DNA of 64,000 nucleotides from positions 2,480,001-2,544,000 of the forward strand of contig NZ_CP109467.1 of NCBI RefSeq assembly GCF_036227325.1, read 5' to 3'. The stretch's first letter is position 1; each line of letters opens with the position of its first letter. Below the pieces are notes generated by a model. It searched no databases, had not been told where the DNA came from, and worked only from the letters and a program-made list of their open reading frames with translations. The DNA is from Streptomyces sp. NBC_01465 (GTDB lineage Bacteria; Actinomycetota; Actinomycetes; Streptomycetales; Streptomycetaceae). This document shows positions 38,933 to 47,681 of the stretch, one piece after another. The position numbers and the translations under genes are program-made.

Positions 38933-39867
38933 GGCCGTACAAGGGGCTGCAGGTCGCTGAACCGGCGGTCGCCGATCCCGTTCACCTCGCGCAGTTCGTC
39001 CACGGAGCGGAAACCGCCGTGCTCGGTGCGGTACTCGACGATGTGCTGGGCCAGTACGGGACCCACCCCCGGCAGCGTCTCCAGCTGCTCGGCGGTGGCG
39101 GAGTTGAGGCTCACCGGGCCGGACGGGGCGCCCTGTGCACCTCCCCCGGCCGCCCCCGGTGCGGTGGCCCCTTGCGGTGCCGGACCGCCCACGACCACCA
39201 GTTCGCCGTCCATCAGCAGCCGCGCCCGGTTCAGCCCGGACGCATCCACCGAGCCCTTGATCCCGCCCGCCGCGCGCAGCGCGTCGGCGACCCGTGATCC
39301 CGCCGGCAGCCGGTGGATGCCCGGGTGCCGGACCTTGCCGCTCACATCGACGACGATCTGGCTGCTGCCCTGCGGTTCCTTCGGAGCGGGACCGGGCGAC
39401 GGCTGCGGCTGAAGCTGGGGCTGCGTTTCCGCCGCGGCCCGGCGGCCGCCCACCACTTCAGGGGCCCGTACGGCCTGGGGGCGCCCGGTCCAGAAGTGCT
39501 GGACGGCGAAGCCCACGGCCAGGATCAGTACGACGCCGAGCGCGGCCAGGGTCTTCGGCGCCAGTCCGCAGCGCGCCTGCACCCACACCGGCAGCCGCTC
39601 CCGCAGGGCGGCCCACGGACGCGTAGTGCCCTCCGCGACAGGTACATCGGGCGCGGCCCGGTCAGGGCCCCGCACAGGAGGAGGCGGGGAAAAAGACAGC
39701 GGCGGCGGGGATCCCGCGCGGGGGAAGAGCGCCTCCGCCCGGCCCCGCATGGCCAGTTGGGATGCGTACACCCGGTGCCTGCGCCGGCTCCGTACACCGC
39801 GGGCGCGGCCGTCGGAGGCCGGCGCACGGCCCGGGCCGCTGGTTGCTGAATGTGATCGAAGTGCCAT
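38929..39867 (-). CDS. comEA: ComEA-like DNA-binding protein
   Basis: A 312-residue protein. A basic N-terminal part is followed by a single transmembrane helix (LAALGVVLILAVGFAVQHF, about 107-125), a Pro/Gln/Pro linker, an SLBB domain (IVVDVSGKVRHPGIHRLPAG) and a C-terminal helix-hairpin-helix pair (VSLNSATAEQLETLPGVG, FRSVDELREVNGIG). It probably binds double-stranded DNA at the cell surface and feeds ComEC. The start is ATG 39867. Confidence 0.87.
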   Translation of the reverse strand: MALRSHSATSGPGRAPASDGRARGVRSRRRHRVYASQLAMRGRAEALFPRAGSPPPLSFSPPPPVRGPDRAAPDVPVAEGTTRPWAALRERLPVWVQARCGLAPKTLAALGVVLILAVGFAVQHFWTGRPQAVRAPEVVGGRRAAAETQPQLQPQPSPGPAPKEPQGSSQIVVDVSGKVRHPGIHRLPAGSRVADALRAAGGIKGSVDASGLNRARLLMDGELVVVGGPAPQGATAPGAAGGGAQGAPSGPVSLNSATAEQLETLPGVGPVLAQHIVEYRTEHGGFRSVDELREVNGIGDRRFSDLQPLVRP

Positions 39868-39969
39868 GGCAGAAGACCGTAGGCACCCAGGAGCAAGCCC
39901 GCTGATCATGGTCAATTCCGGTGGAAAACCCGGCGATTGTGGAAAATCCCGCCACCCACACGGGTGAGA

Positions 39970-40815
39970 TCAGCGGTACGAAACCACGGCCGCGAGCAGT
40001 CCGGGCCCCGTGTGCGCGCCGATCACCGCACCCACCTCGCTGACATGCAGATCGACCAGCCCGGGCACCCGCTCGCGCAGCCGCTCCGCGAGCGCGGCCG
40101 CCCGGTCGGGGGCCGCGAGGTGGTGCACCGCGATGTCCACGGGCGCCGTCCCCGCCCGGTCCGCGGCGATCTCCTCGAGCCTGGCAATGGCCTTCGAGGC
40201 CGTACGTACCTTCTCCAGCGGCTCGATGCGGCCGCCGTTGAGCTCCAGCAGCGGCTTCACCGCGAGGGCCGAGCCGAGCAGCGCCTGGGCCGCTCCGATC
40301 CGCCCGCCGCGCCGCAGATAGTCCAGGGTGTCCACGTAGAAGTACGCGAAGGTGCCCCCTGCGCGCTTCTCCGCCGCGGCCACCGCCTCGTCCAGGGAGC
40401 CGCCCGCATCGGCGACGTCGGCGGCGGCGAGCGCGCAGAAGCCGAGCGCCATCGCGACCATGCCGGTGTCGACCACCCGGACCGGCACGGGGGCGTTCCG
40501 GGCGGCCAGCACGGCCGCGTCGTAGGTGCCGGAGAACTCCGACGAGAGATGGAGGGAGATGATCGACTCCGCCCCGGCCTCGGCGGCCGCACGGTAGGCG
40601 GCAGCGAACACCTCGGGGCTCGGCCGGGACGTGGTCACCGAGCGCCGCTTCTGCAGCGCCTGTGCGAGCGAACGCGCCGAGATCTCCGTGCCCTCCTCGA
40701 GGGCCTGGTCCCCGAGGACCACCGTCAGCGGCACCGCGGTGATACCGCGCTGCATCATCGTCTGCGGCGGCAGGTAGGCCGTTGAATCGGTGACGATCGC
40801 GACATGGCGGGACAT
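39970..40815 (-). CDS. DegV family fatty-acid-binding protein
   Basis: A 281-residue two-domain fold that binds a fatty-acid chain; some members present acyl groups for phosphorylation by a FakA-type kinase. Conserved elements include MSRHVAIVTDSTAYLP, TSRPSP, ISLHLSSEFSGTYDAAV and LRRGGRIG. The start ATG 40815 fits the family N-terminus. No FakA homologue is in the window. Confidence 0.9.
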   Translation of the reverse strand: MSRHVAIVTDSTAYLPPQTMMQRGITAVPLTVVLGDQALEEGTEISARSLAQALQKRRSVTTSRPSPEVFAAAYRAAAEAGAESIISLHLSSEFSGTYDAAVLAARNAPVPVRVVDTGMVAMALGFCALAAADVADAGGSLDEAVAAAEKRAGGTFAYFYVDTLDYLRRGGRIGAAQALLGSALAVKPLLELNGGRIEPLEKVRTASKAIARLEEIAADRAGTAPVDIAVHHLAAPDRAAALAERLRERVPGLVDLHVSEVGAVIGAHTGPGLLAAVVSYR

Positions 40816-40908
40816 GAGCGGGAGGTTACCCGCAGGGGGCGCCCCACGGCAGTGCGGACCGTCACAGTGATCCACTCCGGGGACGCTTCAGAACTGCTCA
40901 GGTGGTGC

Positions 40909-41595
40909 TCAGGTGGTGCTTTCGGGGCGCGCGGTCTTCTGCCACGGATAGTTCGTGAACGGCTGATTCCGGTCACGTCCGGTGATCGCCTGGGGCTGCG
41001 CGTCCCTCGGATCCTCGGCCTGCGCAGGCGCGGCCTCTCCCTCCGGCTCCGCCAAAGTCCAGTGCCGCAGCGCCCCCGCCTCCACGTCGATCTGCGCGTT
41101 CAGCGCCGCCAGATCGTCGTCGGCGAACTTCCGCGCCCGGTCCCTGGCCGCCCACCGCAGCGACTCCGCGGAGTGCGTGATCCGTTCCGTACGCTCGCGG
41201 AGCTCGGGCATCCGCTCACCGAGCCGCGCCTTGTCCGGGTCGCGCTCCAGCCGCCTGAGCTCCTCGTCCAGTTCGTGCCCGTGCGCACTGAGTCGTACGA
41301 AGAGACCGAGCGACTCCTGGAGCGTGGGGTCCTCGGTCACGGCCGCCTGGAGCGCGTCCTGCGTCGCCCGCATCGACGTGCGCAGCGAGAGCCTGAGCTG
41401 CGAGAGCTCGCCCGCGACGCCCGGCTGTCCGTAACTCTTCGCCCGCAGCGTGGTGTCCTCGACGGTCCGGCGGGCCTGCGTGACCGTGCGCTCGACGCCC
41501 CGCTTCGCGGCGCCGACCACCTTCACGGTCACAAACACCCCCGTCGCCACAAAGACAACAAAGAGCAGCGCCAAGATCGCGATGACGGCTTCCAT
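40909..41595 (-). CDS. Single-pass membrane protein with coiled-coil cytoplasmic region
   Basis: 228 residues. The N-terminal transmembrane helix (AVIAILALLFVVFVATGVFV) is followed by a long helical, probably coiled-coil region with heptad-like spacing of Leu and Arg/Glu (residues 30-170) and a disordered tail. A GAGGGG Shine-Dalgarno-like stretch precedes ATG 41595. Function unknown. Confidence 0.78.
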   Translation of the reverse strand: MEAVIAILALLFVVFVATGVFVTVKVVGAAKRGVERTVTQARRTVEDTTLRAKSYGQPGVAGELSQLRLSLRTSMRATQDALQAAVTEDPTLQESLGLFVRLSAHGHELDEELRRLERDPDKARLGERMPELRERTERITHSAESLRWAARDRARKFADDDLAALNAQIDVEAGALRHWTLAEPEGEAAPAQAEDPRDAQPQAITGRDRNQPFTNYPWQKTARPESTT

Positions 41596-41644
41596 GGGCG
41601 CCCCTCGGCTAGTGGTTTCGCGTCCCTCCACGGTAAACGGAACA

Positions 41645-41681
41645 GGCAGGCCGAGGGTTCCATCGGAACCCCCAACCTGCC
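41645..41681 (-). terminator. Nested hairpin downstream of leuS
   Basis: Outer arms ggcagg/cctgcc enclose an inner perfect hairpin gggttcc-atc-ggaaccc. It lies 40 bases past the leuS stop and before the next gene. No U-run, but the nested structure could end leuS transcription. Confidence 0.5.
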
Positions 41682-41721
41682 CGTAGGGGAAAGCCCTGAA
41701 GCTTCGGAAGCCTCGGATTCC

Positions 41722-44592
41722 TCAGCCGGTGACGATGTTGACCAGCTTCGGCGCCCGCACGATCACCTTGCGGATCGCGGCACCGCCCAGCGCGGCCACG
41801 ACACCGGGATCGGCCAGCGCCAGCTTCTCCAGCTCCTCGTCGGTGATCGACGGCGAGATCTCCAGGCGCGCCTTGACCTTGCCCTTGATCTGCACGACGC
41901 AGGTCACGGTCTCGTCCACGACGTACGCCGGGTCCGCCACCGGGAAGTCCTGGTGCACCACGGACTCGCTGTGGCCCAGCTTGCGCCACAGCTCCTCGGC
42001 GATGTGCGGAGCCAGCGGCGCGATCAGCAGCACCAGTTGCTCGGCGACCGTACGGGGCAGCGGGCCGCCCGCCTTGGTCAGGTGGTTGTTCAGCTCGGTG
42101 ACCTTGGCGATGGCGGTGTTGAAGCGCAGCCCCGTCATGTCCTGCCCGGCGCCGTCGATGGCCTTGTGCAGGGCACGCAGCGTGTCCTCGTCGGCCTCCG
42201 CGTCGACGACCGTGACCTCGCCCGTCGCCTCGTCGACGACATTGCGCCACAGGCGCTGCAGCAGCCGGTACTGACCGACGACGGCACGCGTGTCCCACGG
42301 ACGCGAGACGTCCAGGGGGCCCATCGCCATCTCGTACAGACGCAGGGTGTCCGCGCCGTACTCACCGCAGATCTCGTCCGGAGTGACCGCGTTCTTCAGG
42401 GACTTGCCCATCTTGCCCAGGACGCGGCTGACCTTCTCGCCCTCGTAGAAGAACGCGCCGTCGCGCTCCTCGACCTCGGCGGCCGGCACCGCGATGCCGC
42501 GGCTGTCGCGGTAGACGAAGGCCTGGATCATGCCCTGGTTGTACAGCTTGTGGAAGGGCTCCACGGACGAGATGTGGCCCAGGTCGTGCAGCACCTTGGA
42601 CCAGAACCGCGCGTACAGCAGGTGCAGTACGGCGTGCTCGGCACCGCCGACGTACAGGTCGACGCCGCCGTGCGGCTGCCCCTCGCGCGGGCCCATCCAG
42701 TACTGCTCGACCGCCGGGTCGACCAGCTTCTCGCTGTTGCGCGGGTCCAGATAGCGCAGCTCGTACCAGCAGGAACCGGCCCAGTTGGGCATGGTGTTGG
42801 TCTCGCGCCGGTACTTCTTCGGGCCGTCGCCCAGGTCCAGGGTGACGTTCACCCAGTCCTCGTTGCGCGACAGCGGCGGCTCCGGGACGGTGTCCGCGTC
42901 GTCGGCGTCGAAGGTGCGCGGCGAGTAGTCCTCGACCTCGGGCAGCTCCAGCGGCAGCATCGACTCGGGCAGCGAGTGGGCGATGCCGTCCTCGTCGTAG
43001 ACGATCGGGAAGGGCTCGCCCCAGTAGCGCTGGCGGCTGAACAGCCAGTCGCGCAGCCGGAAGTTGACCGTGCCCTCGCCGATCGAGCGCGCGGCCAGCC
43101 AGTCGGTGATCTTCGCCTTGGCGTCGACGACGCCCAGGCCGTCCAGCGAGATCTCGTCGTTGGCGGAGTTGACCAGCTTGGCGTCGTACGAGGCGAAGGC
43201 ATCGTCCCAGACGGAAGCGTCCGTGCCGCGCTCGTCCGACGGCTCGACGACGCACCGCATCGGCAGCTCGAAGGCGCGCGCGAACGCGAAGTCGCGGGTG
43301 TCGTGCGCCGGTACGGCCATGATCGCGCCGGTGCCGTAGCCCATCAGCACGTAGTCGGCGATGAAGACCGGGACCTGCTCGCCGCTGACCGGGTTCGTCG
43401 CGTACGCGCCGGTGAAGACGCCGGTCTTCTCCTTGGCGTCGGCCTGCCGCTCGACGTCGGACTTGGAGGCGGCGAAGGCGCGGTACTTGGCGACGGCCTC
43501 GGCCGGGGTCGCGTGCCCGCCCGTCCACACGTCGTGGGTGCCCTCGGGCCAGGCGGCCGGAACGATGGAGTCGACCAGCTCGTGCTCGGGGGCCAGCACC
43601 ATGTAGGTGGCGCCGAACAGGGTGTCCTGGCGGGTGGTGAAGACGGTGATCGCGTCGGTGTCGGTCACCTGGAAGTCGACGCGCGCGCCCTCGGAGCGGC
43701 CGATCCAGTTCCGCTGCTGCAGCTTGATCGCCTCGGGCCAGTCCAGCCCGTCCAGGTCGTCCAGCAGGCGGTCCGCGTAGGCGGTGATCCGCATGTTCCA
43801 CTGGCGCAGCTTCGCCTTGAAGACGGGGAAGTTGCCGCGCTCGGAGCGGCCGTCGGCGGTCACTTCCTCGTTGGCCAGTACGGTGCCCAGGCCCGGGCAC
43901 CAGTTGACCGGTGCGTCCGAGGCGTACGCCAGCCGGTACTCGCTCAGCACGTCGGCGCGCTCAGCGGCGCTCAGCGCACTCCAGGAGCGCCCGCCGGAGA
44001 CCGCGCGCTCCCCGCTCTCGAACTGCGCCACCAGCTCCGTGATCGGCCGCGCGGTCTTCGCCTCGGTGTCGTACCAGGAGTTGAAGATCTGGACGAAGAT
44101 CCACTGGGTCCACTTGTAGTAGTCCGGGTCGATCGTCGCGAACGAGCGGCGCTTGTCGTGGCCCAGGCCCAGCCGGCGCAGCTGGACCTTCATGTTCTCC
44201 ATGTTGGCCTCGGTGGAGACCCGCGGGTGCGTCCCGGTCTGTACCGCGTACTGCTCGGCGGGCAGGCCGAAGGCGTCGAAGCCCAGCGTGTGCAGCACGT
44301 TGTGGCCGGTCATGCGCTGGTGGCGGGCGTAGACATCGGTGGCGATGTAGCCCAGCGGGTGTCCGACGTGCAGGCCCGCACCGGAGGGGTACGGGAACAT
44401 GTCCATGATGAACTTCTTGGGCTTCGCGGCCAGGACGGGGTCCCCGCCCAGCTCGCCGTCGCCCGGGTTCGGCGCCTCGTAGGTGCCGTCGGCGTCCCAG
44501 AAGTCCTGCCAGCGTGCCTCGATGTCGGCCGCCATGGCAGCCGTGTAGCGGTGGGCGTCGGCCGCCTCGGCGGCAGCGGAATTCTCGCTCAT
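41722..44592 (-). CDS. leuS: Leucyl-tRNA synthetase
   Basis: A 956-residue class I synthetase charging tRNA-Leu. The HIGH-type motif is [16 protein letters not shown], the KMSKS-type motif is GKMGKSLKN, and the editing domain contains [20 protein letters not shown] sequence ([15 protein letters not shown]). Start ATG 44592 gives [14 protein letters not shown]; the open frame upstream runs through the attenuator. Expression is probably controlled by the leucine leader upstream. Confidence 0.96.
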   Translation of the reverse strand: MSENSAAAEAADAHRYTAAMAADIEARWQDFWDADGTYEAPNPGDGELGGDPVLAAKPKKFIMDMFPYPSGAGLHVGHPLGYIATDVYARHQRMTGHNVLHTLGFDAFGLPAEQYAVQTGTHPRVSTEANMENMKVQLRRLGLGHDKRRSFATIDPDYYKWTQWIFVQIFNSWYDTEAKTARPITELVAQFESGERAVSGGRSWSALSAAERADVLSEYRLAYASDAPVNWCPGLGTVLANEEVTADGRSERGNFPVFKAKLRQWNMRITAYADRLLDDLDGLDWPEAIKLQQRNWIGRSEGARVDFQVTDTDAITVFTTRQDTLFGATYMVLAPEHELVDSIVPAAWPEGTHDVWTGGHATPAEAVAKYRAFAASKSDVERQADAKEKTGVFTGAYATNPVSGEQVPVFIADYVLMGYGTGAIMAVPAHDTRDFAFARAFELPMRCVVEPSDERGTDASVWDDAFASYDAKLVNSANDEISLDGLGVVDAKAKITDWLAARSIGEGTVNFRLRDWLFSRQRYWGEPFPIVYDEDGIAHSLPESMLPLELPEVEDYSPRTFDADDADTVPEPPLSRNEDWVNVTLDLGDGPKKYRRETNTMPNWAGSCWYELRYLDPRNSEKLVDPAVEQYWMGPREGQPHGGVDLYVGGAEHAVLHLLYARFWSKVLHDLGHISSVEPFHKLYNQGMIQAFVYRDSRGIAVPAAEVEERDGAFFYEGEKVSRVLGKMGKSLKNAVTPDEICGEYGADTLRLYEMAMGPLDVSRPWDTRAVVGQYRLLQRLWRNVVDEATGEVTVVDAEADEDTLRALHKAIDGAGQDMTGLRFNTAIAKVTELNNHLTKAGGPLPRTVAEQLVLLIAPLAPHIAEELWRKLGHSESVVHQDFPVADPAYVVDETVTCVVQIKGKVKARLEISPSITDEELEKLALADPGVVAALGGAAIRKVIVRAPKLVNIVTG

Positions 44593-44646
44593 GATCCTCA
44601 AAGCTCCATCGATCGTCTCTGCCAGCGCCTGCTTCTCCAGGAAATG

Positions 44647-44671
44647 AAAAAACCCCTCACACAGGAGGGGT
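44647..44671 (-). terminator. Attenuator terminator of leuS
   Basis: On the minus strand a stem ACCCCTC / GAGGGGT with loop CTGTGT is followed by six T residues. This is a clear intrinsic terminator within the leuS leader, placed 55 bases before the leuS start and about 24 bases after the leader-peptide stop. Confidence 0.88.
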
Positions 44672-44673
44672 CG

Positions 44674-44703
44674 CCGCACCGACTTGGTTCCTCGTCAGTG
44701 CGG
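44674..44703 (-). promoter_or_regulatory. Pause/competing hairpin of leuS attenuator
   Basis: Arms CCGCACTGAC and GTCGGTGCGG (minus strand, one U.G pair) form a 10-pair stem with a 10-base loop containing GAGG, which could in turn pair with CCTC of the terminator arm. The leader peptide ends inside this stem, so a ribosome at the Leu codons can change which structure forms. Confidence 0.65.
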
Positions 44704-44733
44704 CTCGCTAAGCAGAAGGCGTACGGCACGCAT
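44695..44733 (-). CDS. Leader peptide of leuS (three consecutive Leu codons)
   Basis: A 12-residue ORF MRAVRLLLSEPH ending just before the attenuator. It contains three adjacent Leu codons CTT CTG CTT (44710-44718); CTT is rare in Streptomyces, which fits sensing of charged tRNA-Leu. Classical attenuation at leuS of some Streptomyces was predicted by comparative genomics (Seliverstov and colleagues, from memory), so the reading is well supported. No Shine-Dalgarno is evident, so translation may be leaderless. Confidence 0.82.
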   Translation of the reverse strand: MRAVRLLLSEPH

Positions 44734-44921
44734 GGCGTCAGGGTACCGCAGGCCCCGCGCGGCCCGCACAGGCGTATCGCGGGGGCGAGGTTACCCCGCG
44801 TACCGGCCCCTTATGGGGCAAGCGTCCAAACGCCGTACTGCCCGGTACGCAGCGAGCTAGCGTGCCGCAACGGGACTGCATTGCCGAAACGAAACATTCG
44901 GAACCTCTGGAGTCGCCTCCC

Positions 44922-45869
44922 ATGAACGCCCACACCCCCCGCCGCATCCTCCCCGTCGCGTTACTCCTCCTCGTCCCCCTGCTCGCCGTGGCAGGGAGTG
45001 ACGAGGTCCGTGCCGCACTCGACTTCACCACCGGCGTCCTCACCCTGGTCTCGCTCTCCGCAGCCGTCGTCTGGGGACTGATCGCCACCGACCGGCTTCT
45101 GCTCTCCTCCCGGCAGCGCCTGGTCGCCCAGGCCGTCCACCGCACCGTCTCGGTGGCCTCGATCGTCTTTCTCCTCCTCCACATCACGGTCAAGATCGCG
45201 CTCGGGCATACGGGCCTGATCGGCGCCCTCGTCCCCTTCGGCCTCGGCTTCAGAGGTACGGCGGGACTGATCGGCCTCGGCTCGCTCGCCGCGTATCTCA
45301 TGATCACCGCGGCCGCGACGGGCGCCCTGCGCAGCGCCTTCGCCGCCCCCGGGGGGATCGCGGTCCGCTGGCGCGCGCTGCACATGCTGGCCTATCCGGC
45401 CTGGTGCACGGGGCTTCTTCACGGCCTGTACGCGGGCCGGCCGCCCAAGACCTGGGTGATCGTGCTGTACGCCCTTTCGCTGACCGCCGTCGCGGGCGCG
45501 CTCTCGCTGCGTACGCTGCCCCGCCGCACCCGGCGCCGTATCGCCGACCGCATCACCGCCGCGACCAGGCCCGCACCTCCGGCCCCGGAACCGCGTCCGG
45601 CCCCGGAACCGCCGCCCGCCACCGAGGCCCCGCCCCCCGCGCAGCCCCGCCGCCCGCCGCCCGCTCCCCCGCGCTACGAGTCCCCCGCGCCCCCCGGGCT
45701 CCCCTCCGCCCGCTGGCCCGCCCCCGCCCCGCCGCCGCCCGCGCAGGCACCGCCGTACCACCCCCCGTACGACACCCCTTCCGCGTACGACACCGAACCC
45801 CTGCCAGGCCCCTTCCACGCCCCCGCACCCGGCGAGCCCTGGCACACCCCCGCAGGAGACCGCCCATGA
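44922..45869 (+). CDS. Cytochrome b-like transmembrane protein with proline-rich tail
   Basis: 315 residues. A hydrophobic N-terminal half contains at least four membrane segments with histidines at positions typical of heme b ligation (AVHRTVSVASIVFLLLHITVK, RALHMLAYPAWCTGLLHGLY). Residues about 205-315 are Pro/Ala-rich and hydrophilic. The ATG at 45866 of the next gene overlaps its stop (ATGA). Codon 14 is TTA, which in Streptomyces needs the bldA tRNA. It probably passes electrons between the downstream NuoF-ferredoxin protein and the membrane. Confidence 0.78.
   Translation: MNAHTPRRILPVALLLLVPLLAVAGSDEVRAALDFTTGVLTLVSLSAAVVWGLIATDRLLLSSRQRLVAQAVHRTVSVASIVFLLLHITVKIALGHTGLIGALVPFGLGFRGTAGLIGLGSLAAYLMITAAATGALRSAFAAPGGIAVRWRALHMLAYPAWCTGLLHGLYAGRPPKTWVIVLYALSLTAVAGALSLRTLPRRTRRRIADRITAATRPAPPAPEPRPAPEPPPATEAPPPAQPRRPPPAPPRYESPAPPGLPSARWPAPAPPPPAQAPPYHPPYDTPSAYDTEPLPGPFHAPAPGEPWHTPAGDRP
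44961..44963 (+). promoter_or_regulatory. TTA codon in cytochrome b-like gene
   Basis: Codon 14 of the 44922 gene is TTA (Leu). TTA codons are very rare in Streptomyces and depend on the developmentally regulated tRNA bldA, so expression of this protein may be tied to the developmental programme. Confidence 0.75.
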
Positions 45870-47446
45870 ACGCCCCCCTCCCCGACGTCCCCGAGGTCCG
45901 CGTCGTAGGCCTCCCGCACCTGACCTCCGGCTTCGACCTCGTCGAGCGGCTCGACCTCTCCCTGCACCTCAAGGTGCACGGCCCGCTGAAGCCCCTGTCC
46001 GGCGAGCACTTGGCGCAGCTCGCCGACGACATCGTGCTCCGCGGCCGGGGCGGGGCCGGCTTCCCTTTCGGCGAGAAGATGCGGGCGGTCGCCAAGTCCG
46101 CGATCCGCCGCGGCGTCCGGCCCGTGATCGTCGTCAACGCCAGCGAGGGCGAACCGGCCTGCCGCAAGGACACCGTGCTGCTCAACCGCGCCCCCCACCT
46201 CGTCCTGGACGGCGCCCTCCTCGCCGCCGAGGCCCTCGGCGCCCGCACGCTGGTCGTCGGCCTCACCCGTAACTCCACCGAGGCCTCGATGCGCAAGGCG
46301 TTCGCGGAGCGCGGCCTGGCCGACCGCCGCGGCCGCTCGCTGCGCGCCCGGATCGTCCGCACCCCCGAGCGCATGGTCTCCGGCGAGGCGTCCGCCCTGA
46401 TCCGCGCCATCGACGGCGGCCCCGCCCTGCCGCCGGGACGCCGGACGCGCGCCGCCGAGTCCGGGGTGGGCGGCGCCCCGACGCTGCTCTCGAACGCCGA
46501 GACCTTCGCCCAACTCGCCGTCGCCGCACGCATGGGACCCCGGCGCTACGGCCACACCGGCCTCCCCACCGAGCCCGGCACCGTCCTGCTGACCGTCTCC
46601 GGTGCGGTCGCCCGCCCGATGGTCGTCGAGGTCCCCACCGGAGTCCCGCTGCGGTACGTCCTCCAGCTGGCCGGCGCCCCACCGCTCCCCCAGGGCGTGC
46701 TGACCGGCGGCTACCACGGCAGCTGGCTGGACGCTGTCGCCGCGCATGACGCGACCGTCTCCCGGGCGTCCCTGGCCGCGCTCGGCGGGGCACTGGGCGC
46801 AGGCGCGATCCTCCCGATCGGCCCCGAGACCTGCCCGCTCGGCGAGGCGCTGCGGATCGCCAACTGGCTGGCGGCCGAGACCGCGGGCCAGTGCGGCCCC
46901 TGCAAACTGGGCCTGCCGGCAGCCGCGGGCGGCCTCTCCGACGTACTGAACGGCGGCGGCCCCGCAGCCCTGGAGGCGCTGCGCGAAGTCACCCAGGCGG
47001 TGAAGGGCAGGGGCGCCTGCAAGCACCCCGACGGCTCGGCCCGCTTCCTCGCCTCGACCGTCTCCGCCTTCACCGACGACCTCGCCGCGCATGTGCTCGG
47101 TGGCGGCTGCGGCCGCGAGACGCTCGGCGTGCTGCCGCTTCCGGGCCCCGAGGGTTACGCGGAGAAGTCCCTGCCCAGCGGCGAGAAACTGACCGTCGAC
47201 TGGACGCTCTGCCAGGGCCACGGCCTCTGCGCCGACCTCGTCCCCGAGCTGATCCGGCTCGGCCCCGACGGCTATCCGGCGCTCGCCGACGCCTCCGTAC
47301 CCGTCCATCTGAGGGGGCGTGCACAGCGCGCCGTGCGCCGGTGCCCGGAGCTCGCGCTACGGATCGAACAACCCCCCGCCGAGCGCACGGACCGCCCCGC
47401 GCTCCCCGCCGCGGACCGCAAGGCCCTGGGCAGCGGCCGCAGTTGA
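45866..47446 (+). CDS. NuoF-like NADH-binding flavoprotein fused to a [3Fe-4S] ferredoxin
   Basis: A 526-residue protein. The N-terminal part (1-430) resembles the NuoF subunit of complex I with FMN/NADH motif GRGGAGFPFGEKM, NASEGEPACRKD, and the SLBB and Fe-S regions. The FeS-cluster motif QCGPCKLG lacks the first cysteine of the usual CxxCxxC. The C-terminal 70 residues form a ferredoxin with CQGHGLC and a later RRCPELA, the pattern of [3Fe-4S] ferredoxins that serve P450s. Coupled by ATGA overlap to the membrane cytochrome. Probably moves electrons from NAD(P)H via ferredoxin to the membrane cytochrome. Confidence 0.85.
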   Translation: MNAPLPDVPEVRVVGLPHLTSGFDLVERLDLSLHLKVHGPLKPLSGEHLAQLADDIVLRGRGGAGFPFGEKMRAVAKSAIRRGVRPVIVVNASEGEPACRKDTVLLNRAPHLVLDGALLAAEALGARTLVVGLTRNSTEASMRKAFAERGLADRRGRSLRARIVRTPERMVSGEASALIRAIDGGPALPPGRRTRAAESGVGGAPTLLSNAETFAQLAVAARMGPRRYGHTGLPTEPGTVLLTVSGAVARPMVVEVPTGVPLRYVLQLAGAPPLPQGVLTGGYHGSWLDAVAAHDATVSRASLAALGGALGAGAILPIGPETCPLGEALRIANWLAAETAGQCGPCKLGLPAAAGGLSDVLNGGGPAALEALREVTQAVKGRGACKHPDGSARFLASTVSAFTDDLAAHVLGGGCGRETLGVLPLPGPEGYAEKSLPSGEKLTVDWTLCQGHGLCADLVPELIRLGPDGYPALADASVPVHLRGRAQRAVRRCPELALRIEQPPAERTDRPALPAADRKALGSGRS

Positions 47447-47462
47447 AGCGCCTGACGTACGA

Positions 47463-47495
47463 GAAGAGGGCCACCCGGATCGGGTGGCCCTCTTC
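47463..47495. terminator. Perfect bidirectional hairpin between NuoF-like gene and tRNA-Ala
   Basis: A perfect 15-base stem (gaagagggccacccg / cgggtggccctcttc) with a 3-base loop. It lies between the plus-strand NuoF-like gene and the minus-strand tRNA gene and can terminate both. Confidence 0.85.
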
Positions 47496-47502
47496 TTCAC
47501 TG

Positions 47503-47575
47503 TGGAGCTAAGGAGAATTGAACTCCTGACCTCCTGCATGCCATGCAGGCGCTCTACCAACTGAGCTATAGCCCC
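47503..47575 (-). tRNA. tRNA-Ala (anticodon GGC), copy 1
   Basis: 73 bases folding as a cloverleaf: acceptor GGGGCTA/TAGCTCC, D-arm, anticodon stem CCTGC/GCAGG with loop ATGGCAT (anticodon GGC), and T-arm with TTCAATT. CCA is not encoded. It is identical to the copy at 51675. Confidence 0.97.
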
Positions 47576-47681
47576 TCGTTGCGTGCCACTTTCGCGGGTT
47601 TCCCCTTCGGCTCCGCCAACATTACACGGTCGTCGCAGGCCGCCAAAATCCTTTGCGGCCCGCCCGGTACTGTCGCCCTTC

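Noticed and set aside
44593..44733. T-box riboswitch considered upstream of leuS
   Set aside because: No T-box consensus sequence seen; the leader peptide with Leu codons and terminator explains the region better.
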